64,000 nucleotides of DNA from Devosia psychrophila (lineage in GTDB: Bacteria; Pseudomonadota; Alphaproteobacteria; Rhizobiales; Devosiaceae): positions 124,001-188,000 of the forward strand of contig NZ_LAPV01000009.1 of the NCBI RefSeq assembly GCF_000971275.1, in the 5' to 3' direction. Shown here piece after piece: positions 54,743 to 64,000 of this stretch. The position numbers were made by a program, and so were the translations under genes. The notes under the pieces were generated by a model that ran no database searches, was not told the DNA's origin, and was given only the letters and a program-made list of their open reading frames with translations. The stretch's first letter is position 1; every line of letters starts with the position of its first letter.

Positions 54743-57438
54743 CGCATTACGCTGAGCCGAACCCGGAAGCACGCTCCGGGCAACTGACCCTGCACGAGAT
54801 CGAGCGAGCCGTTCATGCGGGTGACAATCTGGCGGGAGATGGCGAGGCCGAGCCCTGCCCCACCCTGGTCGGCTGTGCCCTGCTGGCCGCGCGAGAACTT
54901 CTCGAAGATCAACTTGCGTTCGCCCTTGGCGATGCCGGGGCCGTTGTCGGCGACATCGACAACGTAGTTGCCGGCCCGCACAGAAGACGAGATCCGCAAT
55001 ACGGGCGTGTCTGCATCGTTGTATTTCACGGCGTTGGAGATGAGGTTGATGAAGACTTGGCAGAGCCGGTCTGCGTCGCCTTCTACCGTGGTCGGGCGGG
55101 CGCGTTCACCCTGCTCCACTCGCATGCCGCGCTGGCGCAGCAGCGCCTCGCACACGGTAAGCGCCCGGTCCAACGCAGCTTCCGCGTTGATGGGCAGGTT
55201 TTCCCAATTGCGTTCACCGCGCTCCAGGGCCGAAAGATCTAGAATTTCGTCGAGCAGCTTGGTGAGGCGCAGGCTTTCCTGATGGATGGTGCTGACGAAA
55301 TGCTGGCGCTGGCCAGCGTCAATGTCTTCACCATCGAGCAGGATTTCCGAGAACGAGCGGATCGAGGTCATCGGGGTGCGAACCTCGTGGCTCACCTGAC
55401 TGAGAAATTCGTCCTTCTGGCTGTCGAGTTCGCGCAATTGCGCATTGGCGTCTTCGAGCTTTTGGGCGGTAGAGCGCAATTCGGCCGAGGTCTTTTCCAG
55501 CTCCTGAGAATAGGTGATGACCTGCTGGGTTTCGCCGGCGATCTGCATCATCTCTTCTAGCGACACATCGCTGCCGGAAACCACTTTCGACAGCATCACA
55601 TGGGCCGAGGCGGCGCCGATCGAGCCCGCCAGTTCGCGTTCGAGTCGGCCGATGAAGCTCGGAGATGGTTCGAGCATGTCGGGATCGACGCCACTATCGC
55701 GGGCCTCTGCATCGAACAGGGCAGCGGCCCGCGTGTCGCCCAGCACGCGTTCGGCGACGAAAAACAGGTCATTGGCCGTGGCGGACCCGGGCACGAAATT
55801 ACCGCGCGGGACGTGGCCGCGCTTGAACACATCGACGAAGACGCTGGCCTGGATGCGCTCAAGCGCCGACGGCGTGGTGAGCAGCGACACCACAGTCAGA
55901 ATCAGCACGTTGATAGACAGGCTCCAGAATGCTGCATGGGCCAGCGGCTCGAGGCCGTCGAAGCCGAACATCGCCTCGGGGCGCAACCAGGAGATGCCCC
56001 AGGGGCCATTGGCCAGCAGCCAGGCGACGTGGGGCGAGACGGATTCGAAGCTGGGCAGGAAGCTGCACCAAACCCAAAACACGAAGCCGGCAGCTATAGC
56101 GGCGGTGGCGGCCTTGAGCGAGGCATCGCGCCAGAACAGGGCGGCGATGACGGCGGGGAAAAACTGGGCGATGGCGGTGAACGAGATCAGACCGATCGGT
56201 GCCAAGGCATCGGAATCGCGGGTGAAGAAAAAGTAGAAGAACCCAAGCGACAGGATCAGCACGATGGAAAACCGCCGCGCCACCAGCAATAGCCGAGTGA
56301 CCCCCCGGCCATCGCTGCTGACGCCGGAGCTGAAGCGCAGGATCAGCGGCATGACGATGTGGTTGGAGACCATGATCGACAGCGCGATGGATTCGAGGAT
56401 GATCATCGAGGTGGCTGACGAAAACCCCCCGATGAAGGCGAACAGCGCCAGCCCGTCCTGCCCGAAGGCCAGCGGCAGGGTCAGGGCGAACATGTCAGGG
56501 TTGGACCCCGGCGGCATCTTGGTCAGCCCGAACACCGCGATGGGCAGGATGAACAGGCTCATCAGCAGCATATAGGCGGGGAAGGCCCAGGAGGCGATGC
56601 GGAGGTGGTTCTCGTCGGAGTTTTCGACCACAGTCACCTGGAACTGGCGCGGCAGGCAGACGATGGCGGCAATCGACAGGCCGAGTGTGGTCAGCCAGCG
56701 GGCGTCGAAGGTGTTTTCCGTATCGACGACGATGCCATTGGCGGCAGCCTCGGCAAAGATGCTCTCGAAACCGCCTCCGACATGGACCACGAAAATCCCG
56801 ACCGCGAGCAAAGCCGCGAGCTTGACCACGGCCTCGAAGGCGATGGCGGCGACGACGCCATGGTGTTGCTCCTTGGCGTCAACATGACGCGTGCCGAACA
56901 GGATGGTGAACAGCGCCATGCCGGCGGCAATACCGAGGGCCAAGCCCACATCGTCAATACCCTTGAGGCTGCCCTGGCCGAATTCGGAGGCCCCGGCGAC
57001 CGCCTGGATCGACGAGGTGACAGCTTTCAATTGCAGGGCGATATAGGGCGCGATGCCGACCACTGCGATACAGGTGACCAGCACCGCGAGTCGGTTTGAC
57101 TTGCCGAAGCGCGACGACAGCAGGTCGGCCACGGAGGTGATGCGCTGCAGGTGGCTGATACGCACCAGCCGGCGCAACAGGAACCACCAACCGACGAAGA
57201 CCAGCGTGGGCCCGAGATAAATTGTGAGGAATTCCAGCCCGCTGCGCGCCGCATTGCCGACCGCGCCATAGAAGGTCCAGCTGGTGCAATAGACCGAAAT
57301 GGACAGCGTATAGACGGCAGGCGAATGCAGGAACGAGCTCTTGCTGCTGCGGGCACGGCGGTCGCCGAAATAGGCCAGCACGAACAGCAGCCCGACATAG
57401 CCGATGGCCGTCGCGATGACGAAATCGGCTGACAGCAT
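54739..57438 (-). CDS. Transporter-like sensor histidine kinase (SSS-STAC-HisKA)
   Basis: 899 residues. Residues 1-550: sodium/solute symporter-like membrane domain with about 13 helices (for example VYTLSISVYCTSWTFYGAVG). About 600-670: STAC domain (GRLERELAGSIGAASAHVML). Then a coiled coil, HisKA with QVSHEVRTPMTSIRSFSEIL (phospho-His) and an HATPase with VFINLISNAVKYND, DNGPGIAKGER and GAGLGLAISRQIV. There is no receiver domain. It resembles CrbS/CbrA kinases that sense carbon sources such as acetate or amino acids. Third gene of an operon with a receiver protein. Confidence 0.93.
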   Translation of the reverse strand: MLSADFVIATAIGYVGLLFVLAYFGDRRARSSKSSFLHSPAVYTLSISVYCTSWTFYGAVGNAARSGLEFLTIYLGPTLVFVGWWFLLRRLVRISHLQRITSVADLLSSRFGKSNRLAVLVTCIAVVGIAPYIALQLKAVTSSIQAVAGASEFGQGSLKGIDDVGLALGIAAGMALFTILFGTRHVDAKEQHHGVVAAIAFEAVVKLAALLAVGIFVVHVGGGFESIFAEAAANGIVVDTENTFDARWLTTLGLSIAAIVCLPRQFQVTVVENSDENHLRIASWAFPAYMLLMSLFILPIAVFGLTKMPPGSNPDMFALTLPLAFGQDGLALFAFIGGFSSATSMIILESIALSIMVSNHIVMPLILRFSSGVSSDGRGVTRLLLVARRFSIVLILSLGFFYFFFTRDSDALAPIGLISFTAIAQFFPAVIAALFWRDASLKAATAAIAAGFVFWVWCSFLPSFESVSPHVAWLLANGPWGISWLRPEAMFGFDGLEPLAHAAFWSLSINVLILTVVSLLTTPSALERIQASVFVDVFKRGHVPRGNFVPGSATANDLFFVAERVLGDTRAAALFDAEARDSGVDPDMLEPSPSFIGRLERELAGSIGAASAHVMLSKVVSGSDVSLEEMMQIAGETQQVITYSQELEKTSAELRSTAQKLEDANAQLRELDSQKDEFLSQVSHEVRTPMTSIRSFSEILLDGEDIDAGQRQHFVSTIHQESLRLTKLLDEILDLSALERGERNWENLPINAEAALDRALTVCEALLRQRGMRVEQGERARPTTVEGDADRLCQVFINLISNAVKYNDADTPVLRISSSVRAGNYVVDVADNGPGIAKGERKLIFEKFSRGQQGTADQGGAGLGLAISRQIVTRMNGSLDLVQGQLPGACFRVRLSVMR

Positions 57439-57668
57439 CAGCGCTCACCCTCGCCGGGTTCCGGCTTGTCAGGCGGCAGGGCATGGGCCAGCAGGCCGGT
57501 GCCGATGACCAGTAGCAGCCACACCGCGAACAGGTAGAAAACGATTTGCGGAATGCCGAAATGGCTGATCGGATGATCGAACACATAGACCAGCGGCGGC
57601 AGCATCAGCAGGCCGCCAAACACCGTTAGCAGCAGCATGCCGCCGCGAATTCTACGGAGTTCGGCCAT
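57438..57668 (-). CDS. Small two-helix membrane protein, 76 residues
   Basis: MAELRRIRGGMLLLTVFGGL starts the first helix and FGIPQIVFYLFAVWLLLVIG forms the second; the tail is Pro/Glu-rich. It overlaps the response regulator's end by 17 bases and its stop overlaps the kinase start (TGATG), so the three are translated together. It may be a small subunit of the transporter-like kinase. No family assigned. Confidence 0.8.
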   Translation of the reverse strand: MAELRRIRGGMLLLTVFGGLLMLPPLVYVFDHPISHFGIPQIVFYLFAVWLLLVIGTGLLAHALPPDKPEPGEGER

Positions 57669-58035
57669 TTTCGCCCAGCAGTTGCCGCACCGCGCCGACC
57701 ACGTCGGCATTGGCATAGGGCTTGGTGACGAAGCCGTCGGCGCCCAGTTCCTCGGCAACGCGCCTGTCTTGCTGCTGGCCCTTGGCGGTCAGGATCAGCA
57801 CGGGCAGCGCGCGCGTATCCACGCTGGCCCTGATTTGCTTGAGCACGTCAAAGCCGCTGCGCTTGGGTAGCATGACGTCGAGCACCAGCATGCGCGGCTT
57901 GAGGCGCCGCACGGCTTCGAGAGCCGCGTCGCCATCGGTGACCGCGCTGATGCTCCAGCCGGCGCGCCGCAGGATGAAATCGAGCGATTCAAGAATGCTC
58001 GGTTCATCCTCGGCAATGAGAATATCGATTGCCAA
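57652..58035 (-). CDS. Response regulator, single receiver domain
   Basis: 127 residues. IDILIAEDEPSILESLDFIL (acidic pocket), phospho-Asp in RMLVLDVMLPKRSGFDVL, Thr in LPVLILTAKGQ and Lys in GFVTKPYANADVV. No output domain. The start is TTG at 58035, which begins the first strand with a GAGG-containing G-run upstream; the in-frame ATG at 58110 would add an unrelated arm. First gene of the kinase operon and the probable phosphorylation target. Confidence 0.9.
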   Translation of the reverse strand: MAIDILIAEDEPSILESLDFILRRAGWSISAVTDGDAALEAVRRLKPRMLVLDVMLPKRSGFDVLKQIRASVDTRALPVLILTAKGQQQDRRVAEELGADGFVTKPYANADVVGAVRQLLGENGRTP

Positions 58036-58093
58036 AGTCCCCCCTCGATCATCCGCGATCTCCCCTCCGCGAATGGCTGGCACTAAAGCGCAA

Positions 58094-59716
58094 TCACTGC
58101 GGATCGCCAAGCGCTAAAGCGTCGGGCAGCAGAGGCCCGCGGGTGCGCGACTGCCCGGCCGTGGTGGACAGCGCCTCTTCCTGCCGGCTGGCGCAGTCGC
58201 GCCGGGTGCACAGGCGACAGCTTGGGCCGACCCGGATATCAGCGTCGAGGTCCGACAGATCAAGTCCGGCGCCATAGACCGTGCGGTCGGCCTGCAGCAC
58301 GTCGCAGGCCAGCATCACTGAGGAGGCAACCACCTGTTCGCGGAACGACGCGGTGCGCCGCTGCACTGTGCGGGCGAGAAACAGGTAGCGCGAGCCATCG
58401 GAAAATCGGACCACCTGCCGCAGCGGCACGTCGGGGGTGCGGAAGGCGCCATAGATCGCCCACAGTGGACAGGCATGGCCGCTGTTGGGCAGCAGCAGGC
58501 CGGGCAAGGGGAAATGCTTGGTCAGCCGGCCCGCCGGGTCCGAACGCAGGAACCCAAAGGCGATGCCCTGTTGGCCGGGGCGCCGCAGGGTGACCAGACG
58601 ATGCGCCACCTGCTCGAAGCTGGCGTGATAGGCCTGCCGCAAGTGATCGATGTCATAGGCGCAAGCTTCTGCGTCAGCGAGTATGCGCTCGTACGGAAAC
58701 ACCATGGCGCCGGCAAGATAGGAGCCAACGGCGCGTGACGCCAGGCGGCGGGCCGTTGGGGTGGAAAGTGTTGCGCTTTCCAGGGAAGCGGCGATGGCGT
58801 CGGGCGCTGCCAGTTCGCCATAGAGCCGGGCGAGCTGGAACTGGCGCGTGGCGAGCGTTGTGGCGCCATGGAACCACATCAGGCTGGTCGCGGGGTCGAA
58901 GCGATACTGGCCCGGATAGTCCAACTCGTCGGGCGGGCCGCCGATACGGACCTTAACGCCAAAGCGGCGGCTGAGCAGATCGGACAGGGTGGCGCTGCCG
59001 AACGGCCCTGCCCGCTCGATCTCGGCGCGGAGTTCGTCGGCCACCGCTTCGAGCAGCGGAAAGTGGTTTTCGCGTTCGATCAGCAGATCATCGATCTCGC
59101 GGGCGGGCGAGACGCTACGGCGGATCTGGCTGGAAATATCGAACTGGCCGATCAGGTTTCGCGCAACTTCGGACAGGGTCCGGCTGTCGCGACCGATGGC
59201 GGCGAGAAACTGCCGGCGTTCGGCCTCGTCAAGGTCCGTGACGTCTTCCAGGATTTCGGCGCTGGAGCGAATGGCGGTAATGCCCGAGAGGATCTGGTGC
59301 AGCAACTGGCTGAGCAGCGGATCGGACCGCAGCCGGTCGGCATAGGCATCGGCGTTGCCCACCGCCGATGAATATGCGCGGTGCAACCGCGACACGGCAC
59401 CGGCGCTGGCCGGATACAGCGCCACCAGTTCGCGCCGCTCGTCGGGTCGGAACGGCAGCGACTCAAGCACCGGATCGGCAAAGGCCTCTTCGAGGTCCTG
59501 CAGCAGTTTCTGCTCGGTGCGGCCGGCCAGTTCGTCGATATCGATCAAAAGTTGGGCCGCAACACGGTTGAGCAGCGCCCCGCCGATGTCACGTTTGTTA
59601 TTCTCGATCAGGTTCAGGTAGCTGGCAGAAATGCCCAAGCTTCTTGCCAGCGAAACCTGCGAAATCCTGAGGTTTTTCCGCCGGTTGCTGATGCGGAAAC
59701 CGATAGGCGCGCGCAT
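58094..59716 (-). CDS. ScfR/RamB-type short-chain fatty acyl transcriptional regulator
   Basis: 540 residues. N-terminal XRE helix-turn-helix (GFRISNRRKNLRISQVSLAR, GISASYLNLIENNKRDIGG), a long helical region, a degenerate IrrE-like (peptidase M78) domain around FHGATTLATRQFQLARLYGE, which lacks the HExxH metal motif, and a C-terminal DUF2083 with Cys residues (HACPLWAIYGAF; SCRLCTRRDCAS). Relatives (PccR, RamB, MccR) respond to acyl-CoA. AGGAGG nine bases before ATG. It diverges from a Liv-type ABC operon, its probable target. Confidence 0.9.
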   Translation of the reverse strand: MRAPIGFRISNRRKNLRISQVSLARSLGISASYLNLIENNKRDIGGALLNRVAAQLLIDIDELAGRTEQKLLQDLEEAFADPVLESLPFRPDERRELVALYPASAGAVSRLHRAYSSAVGNADAYADRLRSDPLLSQLLHQILSGITAIRSSAEILEDVTDLDEAERRQFLAAIGRDSRTLSEVARNLIGQFDISSQIRRSVSPAREIDDLLIERENHFPLLEAVADELRAEIERAGPFGSATLSDLLSRRFGVKVRIGGPPDELDYPGQYRFDPATSLMWFHGATTLATRQFQLARLYGELAAPDAIAASLESATLSTPTARRLASRAVGSYLAGAMVFPYERILADAEACAYDIDHLRQAYHASFEQVAHRLVTLRRPGQQGIAFGFLRSDPAGRLTKHFPLPGLLLPNSGHACPLWAIYGAFRTPDVPLRQVVRFSDGSRYLFLARTVQRRTASFREQVVASSVMLACDVLQADRTVYGAGLDLSDLDADIRVGPSCRLCTRRDCASRQEEALSTTAGQSRTRGPLLPDALALGDPQ

Positions 59717-59743
59717 GAATGCAATCCTCCTACGCGCCAGCCA

Positions 59744-59759
59744 TGTCAATCAATTGACA
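59744..59759. promoter_or_regulatory. Inverted repeat upstream of the ScfR gene
   Basis: TGTCAAT-CA-ATTGACA, two 7-bp arms two bases apart, 28 bases upstream of the regulator's ATG and within the divergent promoter region. A likely autoregulatory operator. Position 59760-59906 holds the promoter of the ABC operon; AT-rich. Confidence 0.5.
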
Positions 59760-59906
59760 AATCTACCGTCGCGACAAGACAATTATTTACAGAATATCGC
59801 TTTGATTACAACGATCTATTGCCGGACCTTTTCAGTGCTGACCATAATCCCGGTGCGGTGAGCTGTTGGCTAAGTATCAGCGGCCCCGCGCAAAAGGAGG
59901 AAATCA

Positions 59907-61262
59907 ATGACACTTTTGAAGCGTGGCTTGTCTCGTCGCAGGATGCTGCAGACCGGCATGGCCGGCATTATCGGCACCGGCGTAGCGCCCCTCATGTTCA
60001 CCAAGGGCGCCTGGGCGCAGGAATTTTGCAACAACCCGACCGGAGACACCGTAACCTTCGGCCTCAACCTGCCGCTGACCGGGGCCTATGCTGAAGAAGG
60101 CGCTGACGAGCAGAAGGCCTATGAGCTGGCCGTCAAGCACCTCAACGGCGAAGGCGACGGCGGGCTGATCAACGTCCTCACGCCGACCGCCCTTAAGGGC
60201 AATGGAATCCTGGGCAAAAAGGTCGCCTTTGTGACCTCTGACAGCCAGACCAAGGCCGACGTGGCACGTGCCGGCGCCACCCGCATGATCGAGCGCGATG
60301 GCGCCATCATGGTAACAGGCGGTTCGTCGTCGGCCGAAGCCATTGCGGTGCAGGGCCTGTGCCAGGAAATGGGCGTCGTCTTCATGGCGGGCCTAACCCA
60401 TTCCAACGACACCACCGGCAAGGACAAGCGCCGCTACGGCTTCCGCCACTTCTTCAACGCCTACCAGTCCGGCATCGGCCTAGCGCCCGTGATCACCGAG
60501 GCTTACGGCACTGACCGCAAGGCCTATCACCTGACGGCTGACTACACTTGGGGCTGGACCCAGGAAGAATCGATGAAGAATGCGACCGAAGCCTTGGGCT
60601 GGGAAACAGTGCAGGCCGTACGCACTCCGCTCGGTGCTGGCGATTTCTCGCAGTTCCTCACGCCCGTGCTGAATTCAGGCGCCGACGTGCTGATCCTCAA
60701 TCACTATGGTAACGACATGGTCAACTCGCTGACCCAGGCGGTACAGTTCGGCATGCGCGACCGTCAGGCCAATGGCAAAGACTTCCAGATTGTCGTTCCG
60801 CTGTTCTCTGAGTTGATGGCCAAGGGCGCGGGCGCCAATATCAAGGGCATTTTTGGTACCTCGAACTGGCATTGGAACCTGCAGGATGCGGGCACAATAG
60901 CGTTCACCAAATCGTTCGGTGCCGCCTATGGCGCTCCGCCGTCGCAGGCTGCCCACACCGCCTACGTGCAGGCGCTGCTCTATGCCGATGCCTGCGAGCG
61001 GGCCGGGACCTTCTACCCACCCGAAGTTATCAAGGCGCTAGAAGGCTTCGAGTTTGACGGCATGGGCAATGGTCCGACGCTGTATCGCGCCGAAGATCAC
61101 CAGTGCATCAAAAACGTGCTGGTGGTGCAGGGCAACGACAACCCGACTAGCGAATATGACGTGCTCAACATCGTGCAGGAAGTGCCGCGCGACTTGGTCG
61201 CCTATGATCCGGCCATCTTCGGCGGCGATCTCGGCCCGGCAGAACCTGCACCGATGTGCTGA
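59907..61262 (+). CDS. ABC transporter substrate-binding protein (Liv type)
   Basis: 451 residues. The N-terminus LSRRRMLQTGMAGIIGTGVA carries an RR motif, so probable Tat export, cut near AWAQ. Mature protein is a type I periplasmic-binding fold: FGLNLPLTGAYAEEGADEQK, VAFVTSDSQTKADVARAGAT and GGSSSAEAIAVQGLCQEMGV. AAGGAGG six bases before ATG. First gene of an operon with two permeases and an ATPase. Ligand unknown; the adjacent ScfR hints at carboxylates or short acyl compounds rather than amino acids. Confidence 0.9.
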   Translation: MTLLKRGLSRRRMLQTGMAGIIGTGVAPLMFTKGAWAQEFCNNPTGDTVTFGLNLPLTGAYAEEGADEQKAYELAVKHLNGEGDGGLINVLTPTALKGNGILGKKVAFVTSDSQTKADVARAGATRMIERDGAIMVTGGSSSAEAIAVQGLCQEMGVVFMAGLTHSNDTTGKDKRRYGFRHFFNAYQSGIGLAPVITEAYGTDRKAYHLTADYTWGWTQEESMKNATEALGWETVQAVRTPLGAGDFSQFLTPVLNSGADVLILNHYGNDMVNSLTQAVQFGMRDRQANGKDFQIVVPLFSELMAKGAGANIKGIFGTSNWHWNLQDAGTIAFTKSFGAAYGAPPSQAAHTAYVQALLYADACERAGTFYPPEVIKALEGFEFDGMGNGPTLYRAEDHQCIKNVLVVQGNDNPTSEYDVLNIVQEVPRDLVAYDPAIFGGDLGPAEPAPMC

Positions 61263-61269
61263 TCAAGCT

Positions 61270-61293
61270 GCCCGCCCTTTTTGCAGGGCGGGC
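61270..61293 (+). terminator. Attenuating hairpin after the binding-protein gene
   Basis: GCCCGCCCT / AGGGCGGGC with a six-base loop, then TTTCTC, 8 bases after the stop. A partial terminator would give more binding protein than permease. Confidence 0.7.
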
Positions 61294-61307
61294 TTTCTCG
61301 CAGCAGA

Positions 61308-61387
61308 CCTCATCCTGAGCCTGTCGAAGGGCGAGGTCGTGGCAACATCCCCGTCACGCCTCGTGGTTCGACACGCTCACCATGAGG
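61308..61387. repeat. Dispersed palindromic repeat pair
   Basis: Left arm CCTCATCCTGAGCCTGTCGA... (61308-61336) and right arm ending GGTTCGACACGCTCACCATG (to 61387) are imperfect inverted copies 22 bases apart. The sequence type is a familiar intergenic repeat of alphaproteobacterial genomes. Confidence 0.75.
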
Positions 61388-61420
61388 CTACTGGACGGTC
61401 GCGGCTTGCCAGGAGCAATT

Positions 61421-62452
61421 ATGTTCGAAGTCATCTTTCTGCAATTTCTCAACGGGCTCGACAAAGGCGCTGCCTATGCGCTGATTGCGCTGGGGCTGAC
61501 GCTGGTTTTTGGCACGCTGGGCGTGGTCAATTTCGCCCATGGCGCGCTGTTCATGCTGGGCGCTTTCTGCGCGGTGCTGTTCCGGCAGTTCCTGACGCTG
61601 GAGACCGTCACCCTCGATCCTGAAAAGCTGTCGCCGTGGGGCGCACCGCTGGAAATCCGCGAGCCGCTGGTGCAGGCTTGGTTCGGCGATTTCGGTGCCG
61701 TGCTGGTCAATTATTCGGTACCGGCTTCAATCATCATCACCATCCCGATCATGCTGTTGGTCGGCATCGGGCTCGAACGCGGCATCATCAAACACTTCTA
61801 CAAACGCCCGCATGCCGAACAGATTCTTGTGACTTTCGGCCTGGCTATCGTGGCGCAGGAGCTGATCAAGTCGTTCTTCGGGCCCAATCCGATCCCACAG
61901 CCCATGCCTTCCGACCTGCGCGGTGCGGCCGATATTGGCGCATTTCTCGGCATGCAGGCCAACGTCATCACCTACCCAATCTGGCGGCTGATCTACTTCC
62001 TGTTCTCCTTCGTCATCATCGGCGGCGTCTTCGCCTTCCTGCAATTCACCACCTTCGGCATGGTGGTGCGTGCCGGCATGGCGGACCGGGAAACCGTCGG
62101 GCTGCTCGGCATCAATATCGATCGCCGCTTTACCATCATGTTCGGCCTCGCCGCCGTGGTGGCTGGCATCGCCGGGGTGATGTACACGCCGCTGCTGCCG
62201 CCGAATTATCACATCGGCATGGACTTCCTGGTGCTCAGCTTCGTGGTGGTCGTCGTGGGCGGCATGGGATCCCTGCCCGGCGCCGTGGCCGCAGGCTTCC
62301 TGCTCGGGATTCTCCAGAGCTTTGCCTCGATGACCCAGGTGAAAGCCCTCATTCCCGGCATCGACCAGATCATCATCTATCTCGTCGCCGTGGTCATTCT
62401 GCTTGTTCTTCCGCGTGGCCTGTTTGGCCGCCGCGGCGTGATGGAGGCCTGA
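61421..62452 (+). CDS. livH: Branched-chain-type ABC permease (LivH family)
   Basis: 343 residues, about eight membrane helices. Family segments: [60 protein letters not shown] (cytoplasmic EAA-like loop) and [23 protein letters not shown] 61421 has AGGAG five bases upstream; the frame from 61382 overlaps the repeat. The name reflects family; the substrate need not be branched-chain amino acids. An insert of about 45 residues follows the second helix ([20 protein letters not shown]). Confidence 0.9.
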   Translation: MFEVIFLQFLNGLDKGAAYALIALGLTLVFGTLGVVNFAHGALFMLGAFCAVLFRQFLTLETVTLDPEKLSPWGAPLEIREPLVQAWFGDFGAVLVNYSVPASIIITIPIMLLVGIGLERGIIKHFYKRPHAEQILVTFGLAIVAQELIKSFFGPNPIPQPMPSDLRGAADIGAFLGMQANVITYPIWRLIYFLFSFVIIGGVFAFLQFTTFGMVVRAGMADRETVGLLGINIDRRFTIMFGLAAVVAGIAGVMYTPLLPPNYHIGMDFLVLSFVVVVVGGMGSLPGAVAAGFLLGILQSFASMTQVKALIPGIDQIIIYLVAVVILLVLPRGLFGRRGVMEA

Positions 62453-62453
62453 G

Positions 62454-63596
62454 ATGCGCATCATGTCACGTAACGACCTGCTGCTGTTCCTGGGCTTCAC
62501 CGTCGTGGTTCTCGCCATGCCGATCTGGCTGCACCCGTTCGGCGCAGCCTACCCAGACCTGCTGCAGCGCTTCATGATTTTCGGCATCTTTGCCGTCGGC
62601 TTCAACATCCTGTTCGGCCTCACCGGCTATCTCAGCTTCGGCCACGCCGCCTTCTTCGGCGTCGGCTCCTATGCCGCGGTGTGGTCGTTCAAGCTGCTCA
62701 GCCTCGACGCCATTCCGGCGATGATCTTCGCCGTAGTCGTGTCGGGCGTCTTCGCCCTCGTCATCGGCTTTGTCAGCCTGCGCCGCTCGGGCATCTACTT
62801 CTCCATCCTCACGCTGGCCTTCGCCCAGATGAGCTACAACCTCGCCTATTCCGTGCTGACCCCGATCACCAATGGCGAAACCGGCCTCCAGCTCAACCTC
62901 AACGACCCGCGCTATCTCGATACCACCATGGGCATCCCGACCGCCGGCCAGCCGGTGCCAACGCTGCTTGGCCAGTCCCTCGGAGGCTTTGCCGGGTTCT
63001 ATTTCTGCGCCGGCTTCCTGATCCTGGCGTTCTTCATCGCCATGCGCATCACCAACTCGCCCTTCGGCATGATGCTCAAGGGCATCAAGTCCAATCAGAC
63101 GCGGATGAACTACACCGGCTTCAACACCAAGCCTTACACGCTGGCCGCCTTTGTCATTTCCGGCATGTATGCCGGTCTGGCCGGCGCCTTGCTGGCGGTC
63201 ACCGACCCCCTCGCCGGCGCCGAGCGCATGCAATGGACCGCCTCGGGCGAAGTGGTGCTGATGACCATCCTGGGCGGCGCCGGCACGCTGGTCGGTCCGG
63301 TGATCGGCGCCTGGCTGATCAAGTATTTCGAGAACATCTTCTCGGCGATCAACGAGACCATTCTTCATCGCTTCTTCGACGTCCTGCCCGATGGGCTGGA
63401 TAATGCACTGGTCGCCATAACCTCCAAATTCGTCGGCGAGGGCTGGTTCCTCACGCTGGGCCTGGTGTTCGTGCTGATCGTGGTGTTCCTGCCCGGCGGC
63501 ATCATGGAGGGGGTGCGCCGCATCGCCCATCTGTTCGACCGCAAGCCCAAAGGCCGGCCGGGCAAAGCCGCGCCGCAGCCGCAACCCGCCGAATAG
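62454..63596 (+). CDS. livM: Branched-chain-type ABC permease (LivM family)
   Basis: 380 residues with about nine membrane helices: [60 protein letters not shown] and [20 protein letters not shown] are LivM hallmarks. The first ATG lies one base after the livH stop; another is three codons in. The C-terminus is a basic Pro-rich tail. It pairs with LivH in the membrane pore. Confidence 0.92.
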   Translation: MRIMSRNDLLLFLGFTVVVLAMPIWLHPFGAAYPDLLQRFMIFGIFAVGFNILFGLTGYLSFGHAAFFGVGSYAAVWSFKLLSLDAIPAMIFAVVVSGVFALVIGFVSLRRSGIYFSILTLAFAQMSYNLAYSVLTPITNGETGLQLNLNDPRYLDTTMGIPTAGQPVPTLLGQSLGGFAGFYFCAGFLILAFFIAMRITNSPFGMMLKGIKSNQTRMNYTGFNTKPYTLAAFVISGMYAGLAGALLAVTDPLAGAERMQWTASGEVVLMTILGGAGTLVGPVIGAWLIKYFENIFSAINETILHRFFDVLPDGLDNALVAITSKFVGEGWFLTLGLVFVLIVVFLPGGIMEGVRRIAHLFDRKPKGRPGKAAPQPQPAE

Positions 63597-63608
63597 GACG
63601 CCACAGCC

Positions 63609-64000
63609 ATGACCAATCCCAATGTCGTCCTGCATGTTGCCGACGTCCACAAGCGCTTCGGCGGCCTGCATGCCCTTGCCGATATCGACCTGCAGGTCGA
63701 GGAAGGCCAGACCCATGCCATCATCGGCCCCAACGGCGCCGGCAAGTCCACACTGCTCAATGTGATCATCGGCAAACTCGCCCCGACCAGCGGCCAGGTG
63801 GTGTTCGACGGCACCATCCTGACCGGCCGCAAGCCGTATCAGATCAACCAGCTCGGCATCGCCCGGGTGTTCCAGACCCCGGAAATCTTTGCCGACCTCT
63901 CGGTGCTGCACAATGTGATGATCCCGGCCCTAGCCAAGCGCGACGGCGCCTTCAGGCTCAACATGCTGCGCGGGCTCGACAGTGAAACCGGTATCCTGCG
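63609..64000 (+). CDS. livG: ABC transporter ATP-binding protein (LivG family), 3' end outside window
   Basis: Open from ATG 63609 to the window edge (130 codons). MTNPNVVLHVADVHKRFGGL leads into Walker A IIGPNGAGKSTLLNVIIGKL and the Q-loop region GIARVFQTPEIFADLSVLHN, which is typical of LivG. The signature and Walker B lie beyond the edge. Follows livM by 12 bases in the same operon. Confidence 0.93.
   Translation, partial: MTNPNVVLHVADVHKRFGGLHALADIDLQVEEGQTHAIIGPNGAGKSTLLNVIIGKLAPTSGQVVFDGTILTGRKPYQINQLGIARVFQTPEIFADLSVLHNVMIPALAKRDGAFRLNMLRGLDSETGIL

Overview
The window looks like the chromosome of an alphaproteobacterium of the order Hyphomicrobiales, with Devosia or a close relative the best guess from gene content. 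The host part has high GC and encodes ClpS-ClpA, MipZ, DUF1489, a short-chain fatty acyl regulator (ScfR/RamB type), a SPOR-tailed D,D-carboxypeptidase and alphaproteobacterial flagellar oddments. This is inference from recognisable protein families; no search was run.

Layout, left. Positions 1-20,640 are housekeeping: a response-regulator fragment, dnaE, a TetR/aldo-keto reductase divergon with a palindromic operator, clpS-clpA, a penicillin-binding carboxypeptidase, two tandem mipZ paralogues, a DnaJ/VWA gene pair, an L,D-transpeptidase, a GST/DUF1489/nitroreductase-like cluster, mgtE followed by a kinase-like gene, and several very small ORFs with good ribosome sites.

Layout, middle. Positions 20,681-40,096 are a roughly 19.4-kb integrated element inserted into the 3' end of a tRNA-Leu(GAG) gene. 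It is bounded by a 17-bp direct repeat that is also the tRNA 3' end including CCA. A tyrosine integrase sits beside the intact tRNA. The element keeps only scraps of a T7-like podovirus: one very large lysozyme/ejection-type virion protein, Rha/Bro antirepressors, RNase H and a DUF3102-like protein. It has no terminase, portal, capsid or RNA polymerase. At the far (attL) end sits a low-GC 1251-residue NACHT ATPase with a C-terminal leucine-rich repeat array, the layout of eukaryotic NLR immune receptors. Known bacterial NACHT proteins are anti-phage, so this is the most interesting object here. It is followed by a decayed trypsin-like protease, a serine recombinase with a cluster of TGTCCG sites, a protein ending in an SSB-like tail and a Rap1a/Tai immunity-like secreted protein.

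Layout, right. Positions 40,167-64,000 return to the host chromosome: a short FliN, lipB, a DUF4282 protein, DoxX, rimO, a sulfate ABC transporter (binding protein, CysT, CysW, but no CysA), an MTA/SAH nucleosidase, a SleB-type hydrolase, FhlB and FliK, a glycosyltransferase, a potassium channel with a zinc-ribbon tail, a transporter-like histidine kinase with its response regulator, and an ScfR regulator divergent from a Liv-type ABC transporter operon that runs off the right edge. Palindromic REP-type repeats lie in several host intergenic regions.
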